Source: Kineococcus rubinsiae (GTDB lineage Bacteria; Actinomycetota; Actinomycetes; Actinomycetales; Kineococcaceae). From it: a stretch of 62,691 nucleotides of DNA. The position numbers were made by a program, and so were the translations under genes. The stretch's first letter is position 1, and every line of letters begins with the position of its first letter. The stretch spans positions 1-62,691 of the forward strand of contig NZ_VWPY01000023.1 in assembly GCF_011839805.1 (NCBI RefSeq). Reading direction: 5' to 3'. A model generated the notes under the pieces. That model made no database searches, had not been told where the DNA came from, and saw only the letters and a list, made by a program, of their open reading frames with translations. Positions 1 through 8,235 of the stretch are shown here, one piece after another.

Positions 1-32
1 CCCCGCACCCCGCACCCCGCACCCCGCACCCC
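1..32. repeat. 7-bp tandem repeat (CCCCGCA)x4 at window edge
   Basis: Four head-to-tail copies of CCCCGCA followed by a partial copy fill the left edge. The array may continue outside the window. Together with the following bases to 98 it forms the non-coding stretch downstream of the secreted repeat protein. No gene or clear terminator hairpin is seen here. Confidence 0.8.
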
Positions 33-98
33 GGGAGCGGGGCACGAGGACGGTCCGGCAGCTCGCGCCCGCGGCCGGGGCCGCCGCCGCGGTGCGCG

Positions 99-845
99 TC
101 AGGACGTCGCCGCAGGGGCGTCGGTCGGCGCGTCGGTCGGCGCGCCGCTCGGGGCGGCCGGGGCGTCCGCGGGCGCCGGGGCCCCCTGCGGCGGGGCCGA
201 CGGCGTGCCCGTCCCGGGCACGGGCGGCGTGGGCATGATCACGGCGGAGGCGGCCACGCGGTCCGTCGTGGCCGCGGGGTCGGTCTGCGTCACGTGGACG
301 TGCTCGCCGACCGCGAGGTCGGACACGGCCGCCGAGGCGGGCTCGGTGCCCGGGCCGGCGTCGCGGGTGACCACGACGTCGTCGGGCAGGGAGATCGTGG
401 TGCTGCCCTCGGGGTTCTCCACGGTGATGCTGCCGTCGCCCACGGCGGTCACGTCCCCGTGGACGGTGCCGTCGGCGACGGGCGGGGCGGGAGCGCCCGC
501 GGGACCACCGGGGGCACCGGGGGCACCGGGGGCACCGGGGGCACCGGGGGCACCGGGGGCACCGGGGGCACCGGGGGCACCGGGGGCACCGGGGGCACCG
601 GGGGCACCGGGGGCGCAGCCGGGGGCCGGAGCGGCGGGGGTCGTCCCGTCCGGCGCCGTCGCGGCGGGGGCCGACGGCGCGCTCGAGCTGCTCGTCGACG
701 GGCTGGCGGTCGAGGGGTTGTCGGTCGAGGCCTGGGCCACCGCGGCGCCGCCCGCGACGACGGCGGCGACGCCGAGACCGGCGAAGGCCGCGCGCAGCGC
801 CCGGCGGCGGCGGGGGGTGGTCCGGGGGGTGGGCTGGTCGGTCAC
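99..845 (-). CDS. Secreted Gly-Ala-Pro (collagen-like) repeat protein with DUF5666-like domain
   Basis: The 248-residue product has a basic N-terminus and a hydrophobic export signal (about residues 15-40, ending near AQA-S). A Ser/Thr/Pro/Ala-rich low-complexity stretch follows, then about eleven uninterrupted Gly-Ala-Pro triplets (collagen-like Gly-X-Y). After that comes a beta-rich module, about residues 128-205 (GDVTAVGDGSITVENP and following), which resembles the DUF5666 family, and a Pro/Ala/Asp tail. It starts at GTG 845 with GGAGG five bases upstream. It is divergent from the two-component regulator at 1026 and shares a repeat-containing control region with it. A cell-surface or exported role is inferred; function is unknown. 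Confidence 0.8.
   Translation of the reverse strand: MTDQPTPRTTPRRRRALRAAFAGLGVAAVVAGGAAVAQASTDNPSTASPSTSSSSAPSAPAATAPDGTTPAAPAPGCAPGAPGAPGAPGAPGAPGAPGAPGAPGAPGAPGAPGGPAGAPAPPVADGTVHGDVTAVGDGSITVENPEGSTTISLPDDVVVTRDAGPGTEPASAAVSDLAVGEHVHVTQTDPAATTDRVAASAVIMPTPPVPGTGTPSAPPQGAPAPADAPAAPSGAPTDAPTDAPAATS
508..616. repeat. 9-bp minisatellite encoding the Gly-Ala-Pro tract
   Basis: The unit GCACCGGGG is repeated with an exact 9-bp period; GCACC recurs at 514, 523, 532 and so on to 604, eleven times. The unit keeps the reading frame, so copy-number changes by slippage would lengthen or shorten the collagen-like tract without a frameshift. It also creates repetitive shadow reading frames on both strands. 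Confidence 0.95.
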
Positions 846-914
846 GAGGTCCTCCGTGTGGAGCGGGTGCGGGCCACCGGTCGGCGGCTCGTGGTCCCAA
901 CAGACCGGCCGGGT

Positions 915-969
915 CTGAAGCCGACCTGAAGCCGGGGCGCTGCAGCGCAGACCTTCAGCGAGCCTTCAG
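915..969. promoter_or_regulatory. Paired 11-bp-spaced CTGAAG/CTTCAG repeats (candidate response-regulator sites)
   Basis: CTGAAG occurs at 915 and 926 and its reverse complement CTTCAG at 953 and 964. Within each pair the spacing is 11 bp, about one helical turn. The block lies between the divergent repeat-protein and response-regulator genes. OmpR-family regulators commonly bind tandem half-sites with 10-11 bp spacing, so this is a likely operator for the adjacent regulator and for autoregulation. That assignment is inferred from spacing and position. Confidence 0.55.
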
Positions 970-1025
970 GCGCGCGGGGGGCCCCGGGGCTGGGCGGCGG
1001 GGCCTGCCTCGGCGATGCTCGGCAG

Positions 1026-1709
1026 GTGCCCTCCCCCGCCGTCCGCGTCCTGCTCGTCGAGGACGACCCCCTGATCCGGGACTCCACGGCCTCGACGCTG
1101 CGCGCAGCGGGGATGCTCGTGGAGGCCCGGGCTGACGGCGGCGAGCTGCCCGCGGTCCTCGACGCGTTCCGCCCGGACATCGCCGTCCTCGACGTCATGC
1201 TCCCGGGCGAGGACGGCCTCTCGCTCGCGCGCCGCTGCTGCGCCCCGCGCGACGTCCCGGTCGTCTTCGTCACGGCCCGCGACGCGGTCCCCGACCGGCT
1301 CGCGGGGTTCCACGCCGGCGCCGACGACTACCTCGTGAAGCCGTTCGCGGTCGAGGAGCTGCTCGTGCGGCTGCGGGCCGTGCTGCGCCGCAGCGGGCGC
1401 ACGGCCCAGGTCGTCGAGGTGGGCGACCTCGTCGTCGACGAGTCGGCCGGGCTGGCCGTGCGCGCGGGCGTCGCCCTGGAGCTGACCGCGACGGAGTTCC
1501 GGCTGCTGACCCAGCTCGCGCGCCACCGCGGGCGGGTGCTGTCCAAGGTGCAGCTGCTGACCCAGGTGTGGGGCTACGACGACTACGACACCAACCTCGT
1601 CGAGGTCCACGTGAGCGCGCTGCGGCGCAAGCTCGAGGAGCACGGCCCACGCCTGGTGCACACCGTGCGCGGCCTCGGCTACGTCCTGCGGCCCGGGAAC
1701 GGCCGGTGA
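1026..1709 (+). CDS. OmpR-family two-component response regulator
   Basis: The 227-residue DNA-binding regulator has a receiver domain at residues 6-120, with acidic pair Asp13/Asp14, phospho-acceptor Asp56 (VLDVMLPGEDG), Thr83 and Lys105 (DYLVKPF). A winged-helix effector domain follows (about 130-225; LTATEFRLL, HVSALRRKL, VRGLGYVL). The length is standard. The GTG start at 1026 has no Shine-Dalgarno but has GATGCT six bases upstream, consistent with a leaderless transcript. The kinase gene overlaps its end (GTGA), so the two are one operon. The target is unknown; the divergent secreted repeat protein is the obvious candidate. Confidence 0.95.
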   Translation: MPSPAVRVLLVEDDPLIRDSTASTLRAAGMLVEARADGGELPAVLDAFRPDIAVLDVMLPGEDGLSLARRCCAPRDVPVVFVTARDAVPDRLAGFHAGADDYLVKPFAVEELLVRLRAVLRRSGRTAQVVEVGDLVVDESAGLAVRAGVALELTATEFRLLTQLARHRGRVLSKVQLLTQVWGYDDYDTNLVEVHVSALRRKLEEHGPRLVHTVRGLGYVLRPGNGR

Positions 1710-3124
1710 GGACCGTCTCCCTGCGCCGGCGGGTCGTGCTCAGCGCGATCGCCGTGCTGGCCCTGCTGCTCGTCGCGGTCGGCGTCTTCGTCGACCTGAG
1801 CCTGGGGGCGCGGCTGCGCTCCGACGCCGAGGGGCGCCTGCGCCAGCTCACCGCGCTCGCGGTCCAGCTCGACGGCACCGTCGACGCCCAGACCCTGGCC
1901 GACCGCCTCACCACGGCGGGTGCGCTGGCGACGCTGGACACCTCCAGCGGCACGGTCGTGGGGCGCCCCGGCCCGCCACCGGGCCCCGGGACGGCCCCCG
2001 CGCCGCGGCCGGCCCCGACCGCCGCCGCGGCCGCCCCCGTCACGGTGCGCCGAGCGGGCGACGACCTCGTCGCCCGGCAGGAGCTGGCCGGCGGCGACGT
2101 CCTGGAGCTGTCCACGAGCCTGGCCCCCGTCCAGGAGGCGCTGGACCGCTTCCGCGTCCTCATGACCACGGGCAGCCTCGCGGGGCTGCTGCTCGCCGCG
2201 GTCGTCCTGCACCTGCTGCTCGGGCGGGCCCTGCGCCCGCTGGACACCATGACGGCGACGGCGCGCTCCATCGCGGGCGGCGACCGCGGGCGGCGGCTGT
2301 CGCCGGACCGCCAGGACACCGAGCTCGGTCGGGCGGCGACGGCCTTCGACGCCATGCTCGAGGACCTCGAGGGCGCCGAGCGCCAGGCCACCGACGCGCG
2401 GGACCGCCTGCAGCAGTTCCTCTCCGACGCCGCGCACGAGCTGCGGACCCCGCTCGCGGGGGTCACGGCGGCCGCGGAGGAGCTGCTGCTCGACACCTCC
2501 GCCGCGGAGGACGGCAGCGACGGGGGCGCGCTGCGGGAGCGGCGCGAGCGCTCGGCGGTCCGGATCGTGCGCGAGGCCCGGCGCGCCTCGCGCCTGGTCA
2601 CCGACCTGCTGACGGCGTCGAGGCTGGAGGAGGTCGCGGCCCAGCTCGCGCCCGTCGACGTCGGGGCGCTGGTCCGGGGCGTGCTGGACGCGTCCCCGTC
2701 GGCCGGCGCGGGCCGCGTCGAGGTCGCCGCCGCGGCCGGCGCCATCGCCGTCGCCGACGCCGACGCCGGGCACGTGCGGCAGGTCGTCGAGAACCTCGTG
2801 GGCAACGCCCTGCGCGCGGCCGGCACGGGCCGGGTGCGCGTCGAGGTGGCACGGCCCGCGGTGGGCGGGGCGCGCGTCGTGGTCAGCGACGACGGCCCGG
2901 GGGTGCCGCCCGCGGAGCGCGAGCGCGTCTTCGACCGGCTCGTGCGCCTGGACCCCGCCCGCGGCGACGGCGGGGCGGGTCTGGGCCTGTCGATCGCGCG
3001 CGGCCTCGCCGAGGCCGGCGGGGGGCACCTGCGCTGCGCGGCACCGGGAGAGCCCGGTCTGCCCACCGGCACCCTGCCGGGGGCCGTCTTCGTCCTCGAC
3101 CTGCCCGTGCCGCCGGGCGCCTGA
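1706..3124 (+). CDS. Sensor histidine kinase of the adjacent two-component system
   Basis: I start this 472-residue kinase at GTG 1706, which overlaps the regulator's stop by 4 bp. The reading frame is open further upstream, but that region is the coding sequence of the regulator. Domains in order: TM1 (about residues 9-29), an extracytoplasmic region of about 120 residues with a Pro/Ala-rich stretch, TM2 (about 155-175), HAMP, HisKA with phospho-acceptor His244 (AAHELRTPL), and HATPase_c with N box ([12 protein letters not shown]), G1 (DDGPGVP) and G2 ([13 protein letters not shown]). It autophosphorylates and phosphorylates Asp56 of the upstream regulator. The signal is unknown. Confidence 0.94.
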   Translation: MRTVSLRRRVVLSAIAVLALLLVAVGVFVDLSLGARLRSDAEGRLRQLTALAVQLDGTVDAQTLADRLTTAGALATLDTSSGTVVGRPGPPPGPGTAPAPRPAPTAAAAAPVTVRRAGDDLVARQELAGGDVLELSTSLAPVQEALDRFRVLMTTGSLAGLLLAAVVLHLLLGRALRPLDTMTATARSIAGGDRGRRLSPDRQDTELGRAATAFDAMLEDLEGAERQATDARDRLQQFLSDAAHELRTPLAGVTAAAEELLLDTSAAEDGSDGGALRERRERSAVRIVREARRASRLVTDLLTASRLEEVAAQLAPVDVGALVRGVLDASPSAGAGRVEVAAAAGAIAVADADAGHVRQVVENLVGNALRAAGTGRVRVEVARPAVGGARVVVSDDGPGVPPAERERVFDRLVRLDPARGDGGAGLGLSIARGLAEAGGGHLRCAAPGEPGLPTGTLPGAVFVLDLPVPPGA

Positions 3125-3185
3125 GCCGCCGGCGGCCCGCGCGAGCCGTCGTCCCGGGTCGGCGCGCGGTGGCAGACTCCGCCCC

Positions 3186-3857
3186 GTGAGCACCGATCCC
3201 ACCCGATGGACCCGCGCCGACGTCGCCCGCCTCGTCGACCACACGCTGCTGAAGCCCGAGGCCACCGCCGCCGACGTCGTCGCCCTGTGCGACGAGGCCC
3301 GCGCGCTCGGCGTCCTCGCCGTCTGCGTCTCGCCCTCGATGCTGCCCGTGGCGGGCGACGGCCTCGTCGTCGCGACCGTCTGCGGGTTCCCCTCGGGCAA
3401 GCACACGAGCGCGACGAAGGCCGCCGAGGCCGCGGCCGCGGTCGCCGCCGGGGCGCACGAGGTCGACATGGTCATCGACGTCGGCGCGGCCCTCGCCCGC
3501 GAGTTCGACGCCGTGCAGGCCGACATCGCCGCCGTGCGCACCGCGGTGCCCGCGCCGGGCGTGCTGAAGGTCATCGTGGAGTCCGCGGCCCTGCCCGACG
3601 ACGTCCTCGTCGCCGTGTGCCAGGCCGCCGAGGCCGCGGGCGCCGACTTCGTCAAGACCTCGACGGGTTTCCACCCCACCGGCGGCGCGAGCACCCACGC
3701 GGTGGAGCTCATGGCGCGCACGGTCGGCGGGCGCCTCGGCGTCAAGGCCAGCGGCGGGATCCGCAGCACCGAGGCGGCGCTGGCGATGCTGGACGCGGGC
3801 GCGACGCGCCTGGGCCTGTCCGGGACGGCGGCCGTCCTGGCCGGCCTGCCCGGCTGA
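3186..3857 (+). CDS. deoC: Deoxyribose-phosphate aldolase
   Basis: This cytosolic class I aldolase splits 2-deoxy-D-ribose 5-phosphate into glyceraldehyde 3-phosphate and acetaldehyde in deoxynucleoside salvage. The 223-residue length is typical. The Schiff-base lysine is Lys157 (DFVKTSTGF) and the second conserved lysine is Lys187 ([10 protein letters not shown]); the N-terminal [10 protein letters not shown] motif is present. It starts at GTG 3186. It stands as a short gene before the HAD phosphatase, with about 56 bp between them, so co-transcription is possible. No other deoxynucleoside catabolic gene (deoA, deoD, cdd) is adjacent. Confidence 0.97.
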   Translation: MSTDPTRWTRADVARLVDHTLLKPEATAADVVALCDEARALGVLAVCVSPSMLPVAGDGLVVATVCGFPSGKHTSATKAAEAAAAVAAGAHEVDMVIDVGAALAREFDAVQADIAAVRTAVPAPGVLKVIVESAALPDDVLVAVCQAAEAAGADFVKTSTGFHPTGGASTHAVELMARTVGGRLGVKASGGIRSTEAALAMLDAGATRLGLSGTAAVLAGLPG

Positions 3858-3913
3858 GCCCGACGACCGCAGGAACAGCACGGGCAGCGGACGAGACGAC
3901 GGGAGTGGGCGGC

Positions 3914-4693
3914 GTGCAGGACGAGCACGAGATCGAGTGCTGGCTGACGGACATGGACGGGGTCCTCGTCCACGAGGAGCGCGCCCTGCCCGGCGCCGCG
4001 GAGTTCCTGGCCCGGCTGGTCGACACCGGCCGCCGGTTCCTGGTGCTGACCAACAACTCGATCTTCACCCCGCGCGACCTGGCCGCGCGCCTCACGCGCA
4101 GCGGCCTGAACGTCCCCGAGGAGTCGATCTGGACGTCCGCGATGGCGACGGCCGACTTCCTCGCGCGGCAGATGCCGCAGGGTTCCGCCTACGTCATCGG
4201 GGAGTCCGGCCTCACGACCGCGCTGCACGAGGCGGGCTTCGTGCTGACGGACACCGAACCCGACTACGTCGTGCTCGGTGAGACGCGCACGTACTCCTTC
4301 GAGGCGATCACCCGGGCGATCCGGCTCGTGGAGAAGGGGGCCAGGTTCATCGCGACGAACCCCGACGCCACCGGCCCCTCCGCGGAGGGGTCGCTGCCGG
4401 CGACGGGGTCCGTCGCGGCGCTCATCACGCGGGCCACGGGTGCCGAACCGTACTTCGTGGGCAAGCCGAACCCGATGATGTTCCGCTCGGCCATGAACCG
4501 CATCGAGGCCCACTCCGAGACGACCGCGATGATCGGCGACCGGATGGACACCGACGTCGTCGCCGGCATCGAGGCCGGGCTGCGGACGTTCCTCGTCCTG
4601 ACCGGCTCCACGAAGGCCGACCAGGTCGAGCGGTTCCCGTTCCGGCCGCACCGCGTCGTCGACTCGATCGGCTCGCTCGTCGACCTCGTCTGA
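3914..4693 (+). CDS. NagD/PgpP-type HAD-IIA sugar phosphatase
   Basis: The product is 259 residues from GTG 3914, chosen because GGGAG lies eight bases upstream; GTG 3905 is an alternative. Motifs are those of HAD class IIA phosphatases: DMDGVLVHEE (nucleophile and acid/base Asp), LTNNS (motif II), a C2 cap, GKPNPMMF (motif III Lys) and IGDRMDTD (motif IV). Family members dephosphorylate small sugar phosphates or nucleotides in the cytosol; the substrate cannot be read from sequence. It follows deoC on the same strand and converges with the TPR gene, whose end lies 14 bp away. Confidence 0.92.
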   Translation: MQDEHEIECWLTDMDGVLVHEERALPGAAEFLARLVDTGRRFLVLTNNSIFTPRDLAARLTRSGLNVPEESIWTSAMATADFLARQMPQGSAYVIGESGLTTALHEAGFVLTDTEPDYVVLGETRTYSFEAITRAIRLVEKGARFIATNPDATGPSAEGSLPATGSVAALITRATGAEPYFVGKPNPMMFRSAMNRIEAHSETTAMIGDRMDTDVVAGIEAGLRTFLVLTGSTKADQVERFPFRPHRVVDSIGSLVDLV

Positions 4694-4707
4694 CGACGCG
4701 TCACGCC

Positions 4708-5091
4708 TCAGTCGGCGCCGAGGACGTGCGCCATCACGCGGTGGCCGCGCGCCTCGGAGGCGCGGGACTGGCGCTCGAGGCAGCGCGACAGCAGCAGGTG
4801 CGCGTAGGCGTCGGACGGGCTGCGGCGCACCAGGTCGCGCGCCTGCGCCTCGGCCTTCGCCAGCATCGCCGCGGAGTAGTAGCTGCGCGCCAGCAGCTCG
4901 CGCGCGGCCCGGTCGTCCGGGTGCCGGGTCACGAGGGGTTCCAGCGCCGAGACGGCGTCGGTGAACCGGCGGTCGTCGAACGCCGAGCGCGCGAGCGTGA
5001 ACTGCAGCGCGTCGACGGAGAGGTCACCCAGACCTGGCGGGAGGCTCACGGGCGGCTGGGTCGGCCCGCCCTGGATCGTGTTCTCGGTCAT
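4708..5091 (-). CDS. Small tetratricopeptide-repeat protein
   Basis: This 127-residue soluble protein has about three helical TPR-like repeats (residues 30-120; ALQFTLARSAFDDRRFTDAV, then ARELLARSYYSAAMLAKAEA, then AYAHLLLSRCLERQSRASEA) after a Pro/Gly-rich N-terminus. TPRs mediate protein-protein contacts; there is no catalytic domain. It has no signal peptide or membrane segment. It stands alone, convergent with the HAD phosphatase and downstream of the LysR gene on the same strand. The partner is unknown. Confidence 0.85.
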   Translation of the reverse strand: MTENTIQGGPTQPPVSLPPGLGDLSVDALQFTLARSAFDDRRFTDAVSALEPLVTRHPDDRAARELLARSYYSAAMLAKAEAQARDLVRRSPSDAYAHLLLSRCLERQSRASEARGHRVMAHVLGAD

Positions 5092-5146
5092 GCCGGCTCA
5101 ACGGTTTCCCGGGGGCCGCGATTCCTGCGGCCGCCGCCGGCGGACC

Positions 5147-6040
5147 TCAGCCCGCCGCGGCGGCGTCGCGGACGGCCGCCACGTACTCCAGGACGGCCGG
5201 GTCGGACTCCTGCGCGCGCCAGCACAGCAGCACCGTCGCGTCCTCGACGTCGTCCAAGGGGACGAACACCACGCCGGGCCGGACGTAGTGCTGCGCGACC
5301 TCGGCGCTGGCGATGTTCAGCCCCTCCCCCGCGGCGCAGCGGTCCAGCACCTCCTCCACGTCCGTGACGACGGGCCGCCGCCGCGGCGACGAACCGTCCG
5401 CGCGAGGGTCGACGAGCCACCAGCCCGTGGTCGCCGGGTCGTCCGTGACCACCGTCAGGAACACCTCGTCGTTGGTCTCCTCCACGCTCACCGACGCCCG
5501 CCCCGCGAGGCGGTGCCCGGCCGGGACGACCAGCACCCGCGGCGTGCGGGAGACGGCGACCGCGCGGATCCCGGTGGCCGGTCGCGGCAGCGGCGCGGGT
5601 GCGAAGGCGACGTCGATGCGGCCCTCGCGCAGCGCGGCCGCCTCCTCCAGGAACGCGAGGCGCCGGGTCCCGACGACGAGGCCGGGCCGGGCCTCCACGA
5701 CGGGGCGCACCGCGGCGCGGACGTCGGCGCCGGCCGCCGCGACCACCCCGACCCGGACGGGCCCGCTCGCGTCCCCGCCGCGCGCCGCGGCCCAGCCGAC
5801 GACGGCCTCGTGGGCCTCGAGCACGGCCCGGGCCAGCGGCAGCAGCTCCGCCGCCGCGGGCGTCGGGCGCACCGAGCGGGAGGTGCGGGTGAACAGCGGC
5901 ACGCCGAGGCGCTTCTCCAGCCGCGCGATCTGCTCCGACAGCGAGGGCGTGGTCACGTGCAGGCGCTGCGCGGCCCGGCCGAAGTGCAGCTCCTCGTGCA
6001 GGGTCACGAAGCAGCGCAGCGCCGGCGTGGAGACGTCCAC
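5147..6040 (-). CDS. LysR-family transcriptional regulator
   Basis: The 297-residue regulator has an N-terminal winged HTH (about residues 5-62; HFGRAAQRLHVTTPSLSEQIARLE) and a LysR substrate-binding domain (about 90-290). The GTG start at 6040 is preceded by GGAGGGGG. It is divergent from a cupin/esterase pair at 6140-7650, and a perfect inverted repeat lies between them, so it probably controls that pair and itself. The effector is unknown. Confidence 0.93.
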   Translation of the reverse strand: MDVSTPALRCFVTLHEELHFGRAAQRLHVTTPSLSEQIARLEKRLGVPLFTRTSRSVRPTPAAAELLPLARAVLEAHEAVVGWAAARGGDASGPVRVGVVAAAGADVRAAVRPVVEARPGLVVGTRRLAFLEEAAALREGRIDVAFAPAPLPRPATGIRAVAVSRTPRVLVVPAGHRLAGRASVSVEETNDEVFLTVVTDDPATTGWWLVDPRADGSSPRRRPVVTDVEEVLDRCAAGEGLNIASAEVAQHYVRPGVVFVPLDDVEDATVLLCWRAQESDPAVLEYVAAVRDAAAAG

Positions 6041-6065
6041 CGCGCACCCCCTCCGGCCGCCCGAT

Positions 6066-6084
6066 CGTCAGGCGGAACCTGACG
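6066..6084. promoter_or_regulatory. Perfect 7-5-7 inverted repeat, candidate LysR operator
   Basis: CGTCAGG-CGGAA-CCTGACG is a perfect dyad 25 bp upstream of the LysR start and 55 bp upstream of the cupin start. Its size and position in a divergent LysR promoter region fit an LTTR recognition site. Binding is inferred. Confidence 0.6.
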
Positions 6085-6139
6085 GTCCTCAGTCAAGTCC
6101 ACCTGGACCGCGGGGCGCCACCCGGCGCAGGCTGCCGGG

Positions 6140-6715
6140 ATGAGCTTCAGCCACCTCGCCGACCCCGGCGGCACCCCCGCCTGGCAGGGCGTCCTGCCCG
6201 GCCGTCCGGAACCGTTCTTCCTCGAGGCGGGCCAGGGCGAGCACGGGCTGCTGTTCAACGACCTGTTCACGCTGCTGCTCAGCGGCGACGAGACGCAGGG
6301 CCAGTTCGGGGTGTTCACGAGCCGCTGCCCCGCGGGCGACACCATCCCCACCCACGCCCACGCCGGCACCCACGAGGTGTTCTACGTCCTGGAGGGCGCG
6401 GTGCGGCTGTTCGTCGCCGACGCCGAGGGCCGCAAGGCCACGAAGCTGCTGCGGCAGGGCGACTTCGGCTTCGTGCCGGCGGGGCTCGCGCACGCCTACC
6501 GGGTCGAGGAGCCCTCGAACCTGCTCGGCGTCGTGAGCGGCGGGTTCGAGCGGTTCCCCCAGCGCATGGGCACGCGCACCGACACCGCGGGCGAGCAGCC
6601 GCCGTTCGTGCCGCCCGTGCCGCAGCTGCTGGCGGCGGCGAGCGAGCTCGACGTCGAGTTCCTGCCCGGCTACGAGTGGCCGGAGCCGGGCGAGGCGCCG
6701 GGCGCCCTGACATGA
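6140..6715 (+). CDS. Single-domain cupin, quercetin 2,3-dioxygenase-like
   Basis: The 191-residue protein has one cupin barrel. Motif 1 is PTHAHAGTHEVFYVLEGAV, with the His-His-Glu metal ligands of G(X)5HXH(X)3-4E(X)6G; motif 2 is GDFGFVPAGLAHAY with the fourth His. This pattern is common in proteins annotated as quercetin 2,3-dioxygenase, which open flavonol rings, but most such actinobacterial proteins have unproven substrates. It overlaps the following esterase gene by 4 bp (ATGA), so they are co-translated, and it is divergent from a LysR regulator. A role in processing a small aromatic or ester substrate is inferred. Confidence 0.85.
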   Translation: MSFSHLADPGGTPAWQGVLPGRPEPFFLEAGQGEHGLLFNDLFTLLLSGDETQGQFGVFTSRCPAGDTIPTHAHAGTHEVFYVLEGAVRLFVADAEGRKATKLLRQGDFGFVPAGLAHAYRVEEPSNLLGVVSGGFERFPQRMGTRTDTAGEQPPFVPPVPQLLAAASELDVEFLPGYEWPEPGEAPGALT

Positions 6716-7650
6716 GCAGCCCGGACGTGAGCACCCCGCCTGCCGGCTTCCCGCTGCCGCCGCCCGAGCACCTCGCGCCCCTGCCGCCCGCCCGGACCAC
6801 GGCGGACGGCGTGCGCGTCCACAGCGGCGTCGTGTTCGCCGCCCTGCCCGGCGTGCGGCCGCTCGAGCTCGACCTGCACCTGCCGCCGGCGACGGTGCCC
6901 GGGCCCGTCCCCGTCGTGGTGTTCCTGCACGGCGGCGGCTGGCGGGCCGGCAGCCGCCGCAGCGCGGGCCCCGCCTTCGCCGGCACGACGGCCCCGCAGG
7001 AGGTCCTGGCCCGCGCCGGGACGGCCGTCGCGAGCGTCGACTACCGCCTCAGCGGCGAGGCCGTGTGGCCCGCGCCGCTGCACGACGCCAAGGCGGCCGT
7101 GCGCTGGCTGCGCGCCCGGGCCGGGGACCTCGGCGTCGACCCCGACCGCGTCGGCGCCTGGGGCGAGTCGGCGGGCGCCCACCTCGCCGCGCTGCTGGGG
7201 CTGACGGCCGGGCAGGCGCACCTCGAGGGCTCCGGCGGGATCACCGGTCCCGCGAGCGCCGTGCGCGCCGTCGCGGCCTGGTACCCGCCGACGGACCTGA
7301 CCGGGCTCGCGGCCGACCTGGGCGCCGACCCGGACGCCCCCGACAGCCGGGAGGCGCAGCTGCTCGGGGCGCCCGTGTCCTCGGTGCCCGAGACCGCGGC
7401 CGAGGCGAGCCCGCTCACCCACGCCCTCGCGGGTGCGGGCGCGGGCACGCCGTTCCTGCTGCTGCACGGCGGTGCGGACCGGCTCGTGCCCGCCGTCCAG
7501 AGCGCCCGCCTCGCCGCGGCGCTGCGGGCCGCGGGCGGCGACGTCGAGCACCACGTCCTGCCGGGCGCCGACCACCTCTGGCGCGGGTCCGCCGACGCGG
7601 GGGCGCAGGCGCTGGCCCGGACGGTCGCCTGGCTGCACGAGCACCTCTGA
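6712..7650 (+). CDS. Alpha/beta-hydrolase (carboxylesterase, HSL/BD-FAE-like)
   Basis: I start this 312-residue protein at ATG 6712, overlapping the cupin stop. It has the oxyanion motif HGGGW, nucleophile Ser in GESAG, an acid in LLHGGADRLVP and His in PGADHLWRG, so the catalytic triad is complete. There is no signal peptide, so it is a cytosolic esterase or lipase acting on small acyl esters. With the cupin it forms a two-gene operon probably governed by the divergent LysR regulator. The substrate is unknown. Confidence 0.9.
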   Translation: MSSPDVSTPPAGFPLPPPEHLAPLPPARTTADGVRVHSGVVFAALPGVRPLELDLHLPPATVPGPVPVVVFLHGGGWRAGSRRSAGPAFAGTTAPQEVLARAGTAVASVDYRLSGEAVWPAPLHDAKAAVRWLRARAGDLGVDPDRVGAWGESAGAHLAALLGLTAGQAHLEGSGGITGPASAVRAVAAWYPPTDLTGLAADLGADPDAPDSREAQLLGAPVSSVPETAAEASPLTHALAGAGAGTPFLLLHGGADRLVPAVQSARLAAALRAAGGDVEHHVLPGADHLWRGSADAGAQALARTVAWLHEHL

Positions 7651-7678
7651 GCGGGCCGGGCGGGTCAGGGCGGGCGGG

Positions 7679-8035
7679 TCAGGCCCAGCCGAGCTCGTGC
7701 AGCCGGTCGTCGTCGAGGCCGAAGTGGTGGCCGACCTCGTGAACCACGGTGGTGCGGACCTCGGCCACCACCTCGTCCCGGTCCGCGCACAGCGCCAGCG
7801 TCGGGTTCCGGAACACCGTGATCCGGTCGGGCAGCGACCCGGCGGCCCACCACTGGTCCCGCTCGGTCAGCGGGGTGCCCTCGTAGAGGCCCAGCAGGTC
7901 CGCCGGGGCGCCCTCGGGCGGGTCGTCCGCGACGAGCACGACGACGTCGACCATGGCCCGCGCCAGCTCGTCGGGGATCGCGTCCAGGGCGTCGACGACG
8001 GCCTCGCCGAACTCGTCCTCGCCCATCTCGACCAC
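7679..8035 (-). CDS. Zincin-like metallopeptidase-family protein
   Basis: The 118-residue protein ends with the extended zinc motif HEVGHHFGLDDDRLHELGW (HExxH with downstream acidic/His residues), typical of the small actinobacterial zincin family (Zincin_1, PF06262). It is short and cytosolic. Such proteins are conserved but proteolytic activity is seldom shown. It converges with the esterase and lies downstream of the cstA/ybdD pair on the same strand, 23 bp from the end of ybdD. Confidence 0.88.
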   Translation of the reverse strand: MVEMGEDEFGEAVVDALDAIPDELARAMVDVVVLVADDPPEGAPADLLGLYEGTPLTERDQWWAAGSLPDRITVFRNPTLALCADRDEVVAEVRTTVVHEVGHHFGLDDDRLHELGWA

Positions 8036-8058
8036 CCCCCGATCATGCCCGAGGGGCG

Positions 8059-8235
8059 TCAGCAGCAGCGCGCCCCCGGGGTCGCGGCCCGGGCGTCGGC
8101 GCGGGCCCGCTCGAACTCCCGGCGCGAGGGCGGAGCGTGCCCGTGCTCCGCGCAGTGCGCCAGGTGCGCCTCCCAGCGCGCGGTCCCGCCGATCTCCCGC
8201 AGGTACCAGCGCACCCCCCGCAGCAGCGACCTCAC
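8059..8235 (-). CDS. YbdD/YjiX-family small protein
   Basis: This 58-residue basic protein starts at GTG 8235, overlapping the cstA stop (GTGA). It has the family features: an N-terminal RWYLREIGG segment, an HC pair in the middle and a C-terminal SRREFERARADAR. YbdD/YjiX proteins are encoded immediately after CstA/BtsT carriers and are reported to be needed for pyruvate uptake. The gene order supports the call. It ends in CC. Confidence 0.88.
   Translation of the reverse strand: MRSLLRGVRWYLREIGGTARWEAHLAHCAEHGHAPPSRREFERARADARAATPGARCC

Noticed and set aside
508-616. Possible CRISPR-like array
   Set aside because: The repeat is a 9-bp minisatellite without spacers and is in-frame coding.
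205-929. Plus-strand open frames over the secreted repeat protein (Pro-Gly-Ala or Gly-Thr repeats)
   Set aside because: They are shadows of the 9-bp repeat and the high-GC minus-strand gene; they lack a start with RBS and run into the control region of the regulator.
1270-4651. Very long minus-strand open frames opposite the kinase, deoC and the HAD gene
   Set aside because: Arg/Pro-rich shadow frames typical of about 75% GC DNA; the plus-strand genes have clear domains.
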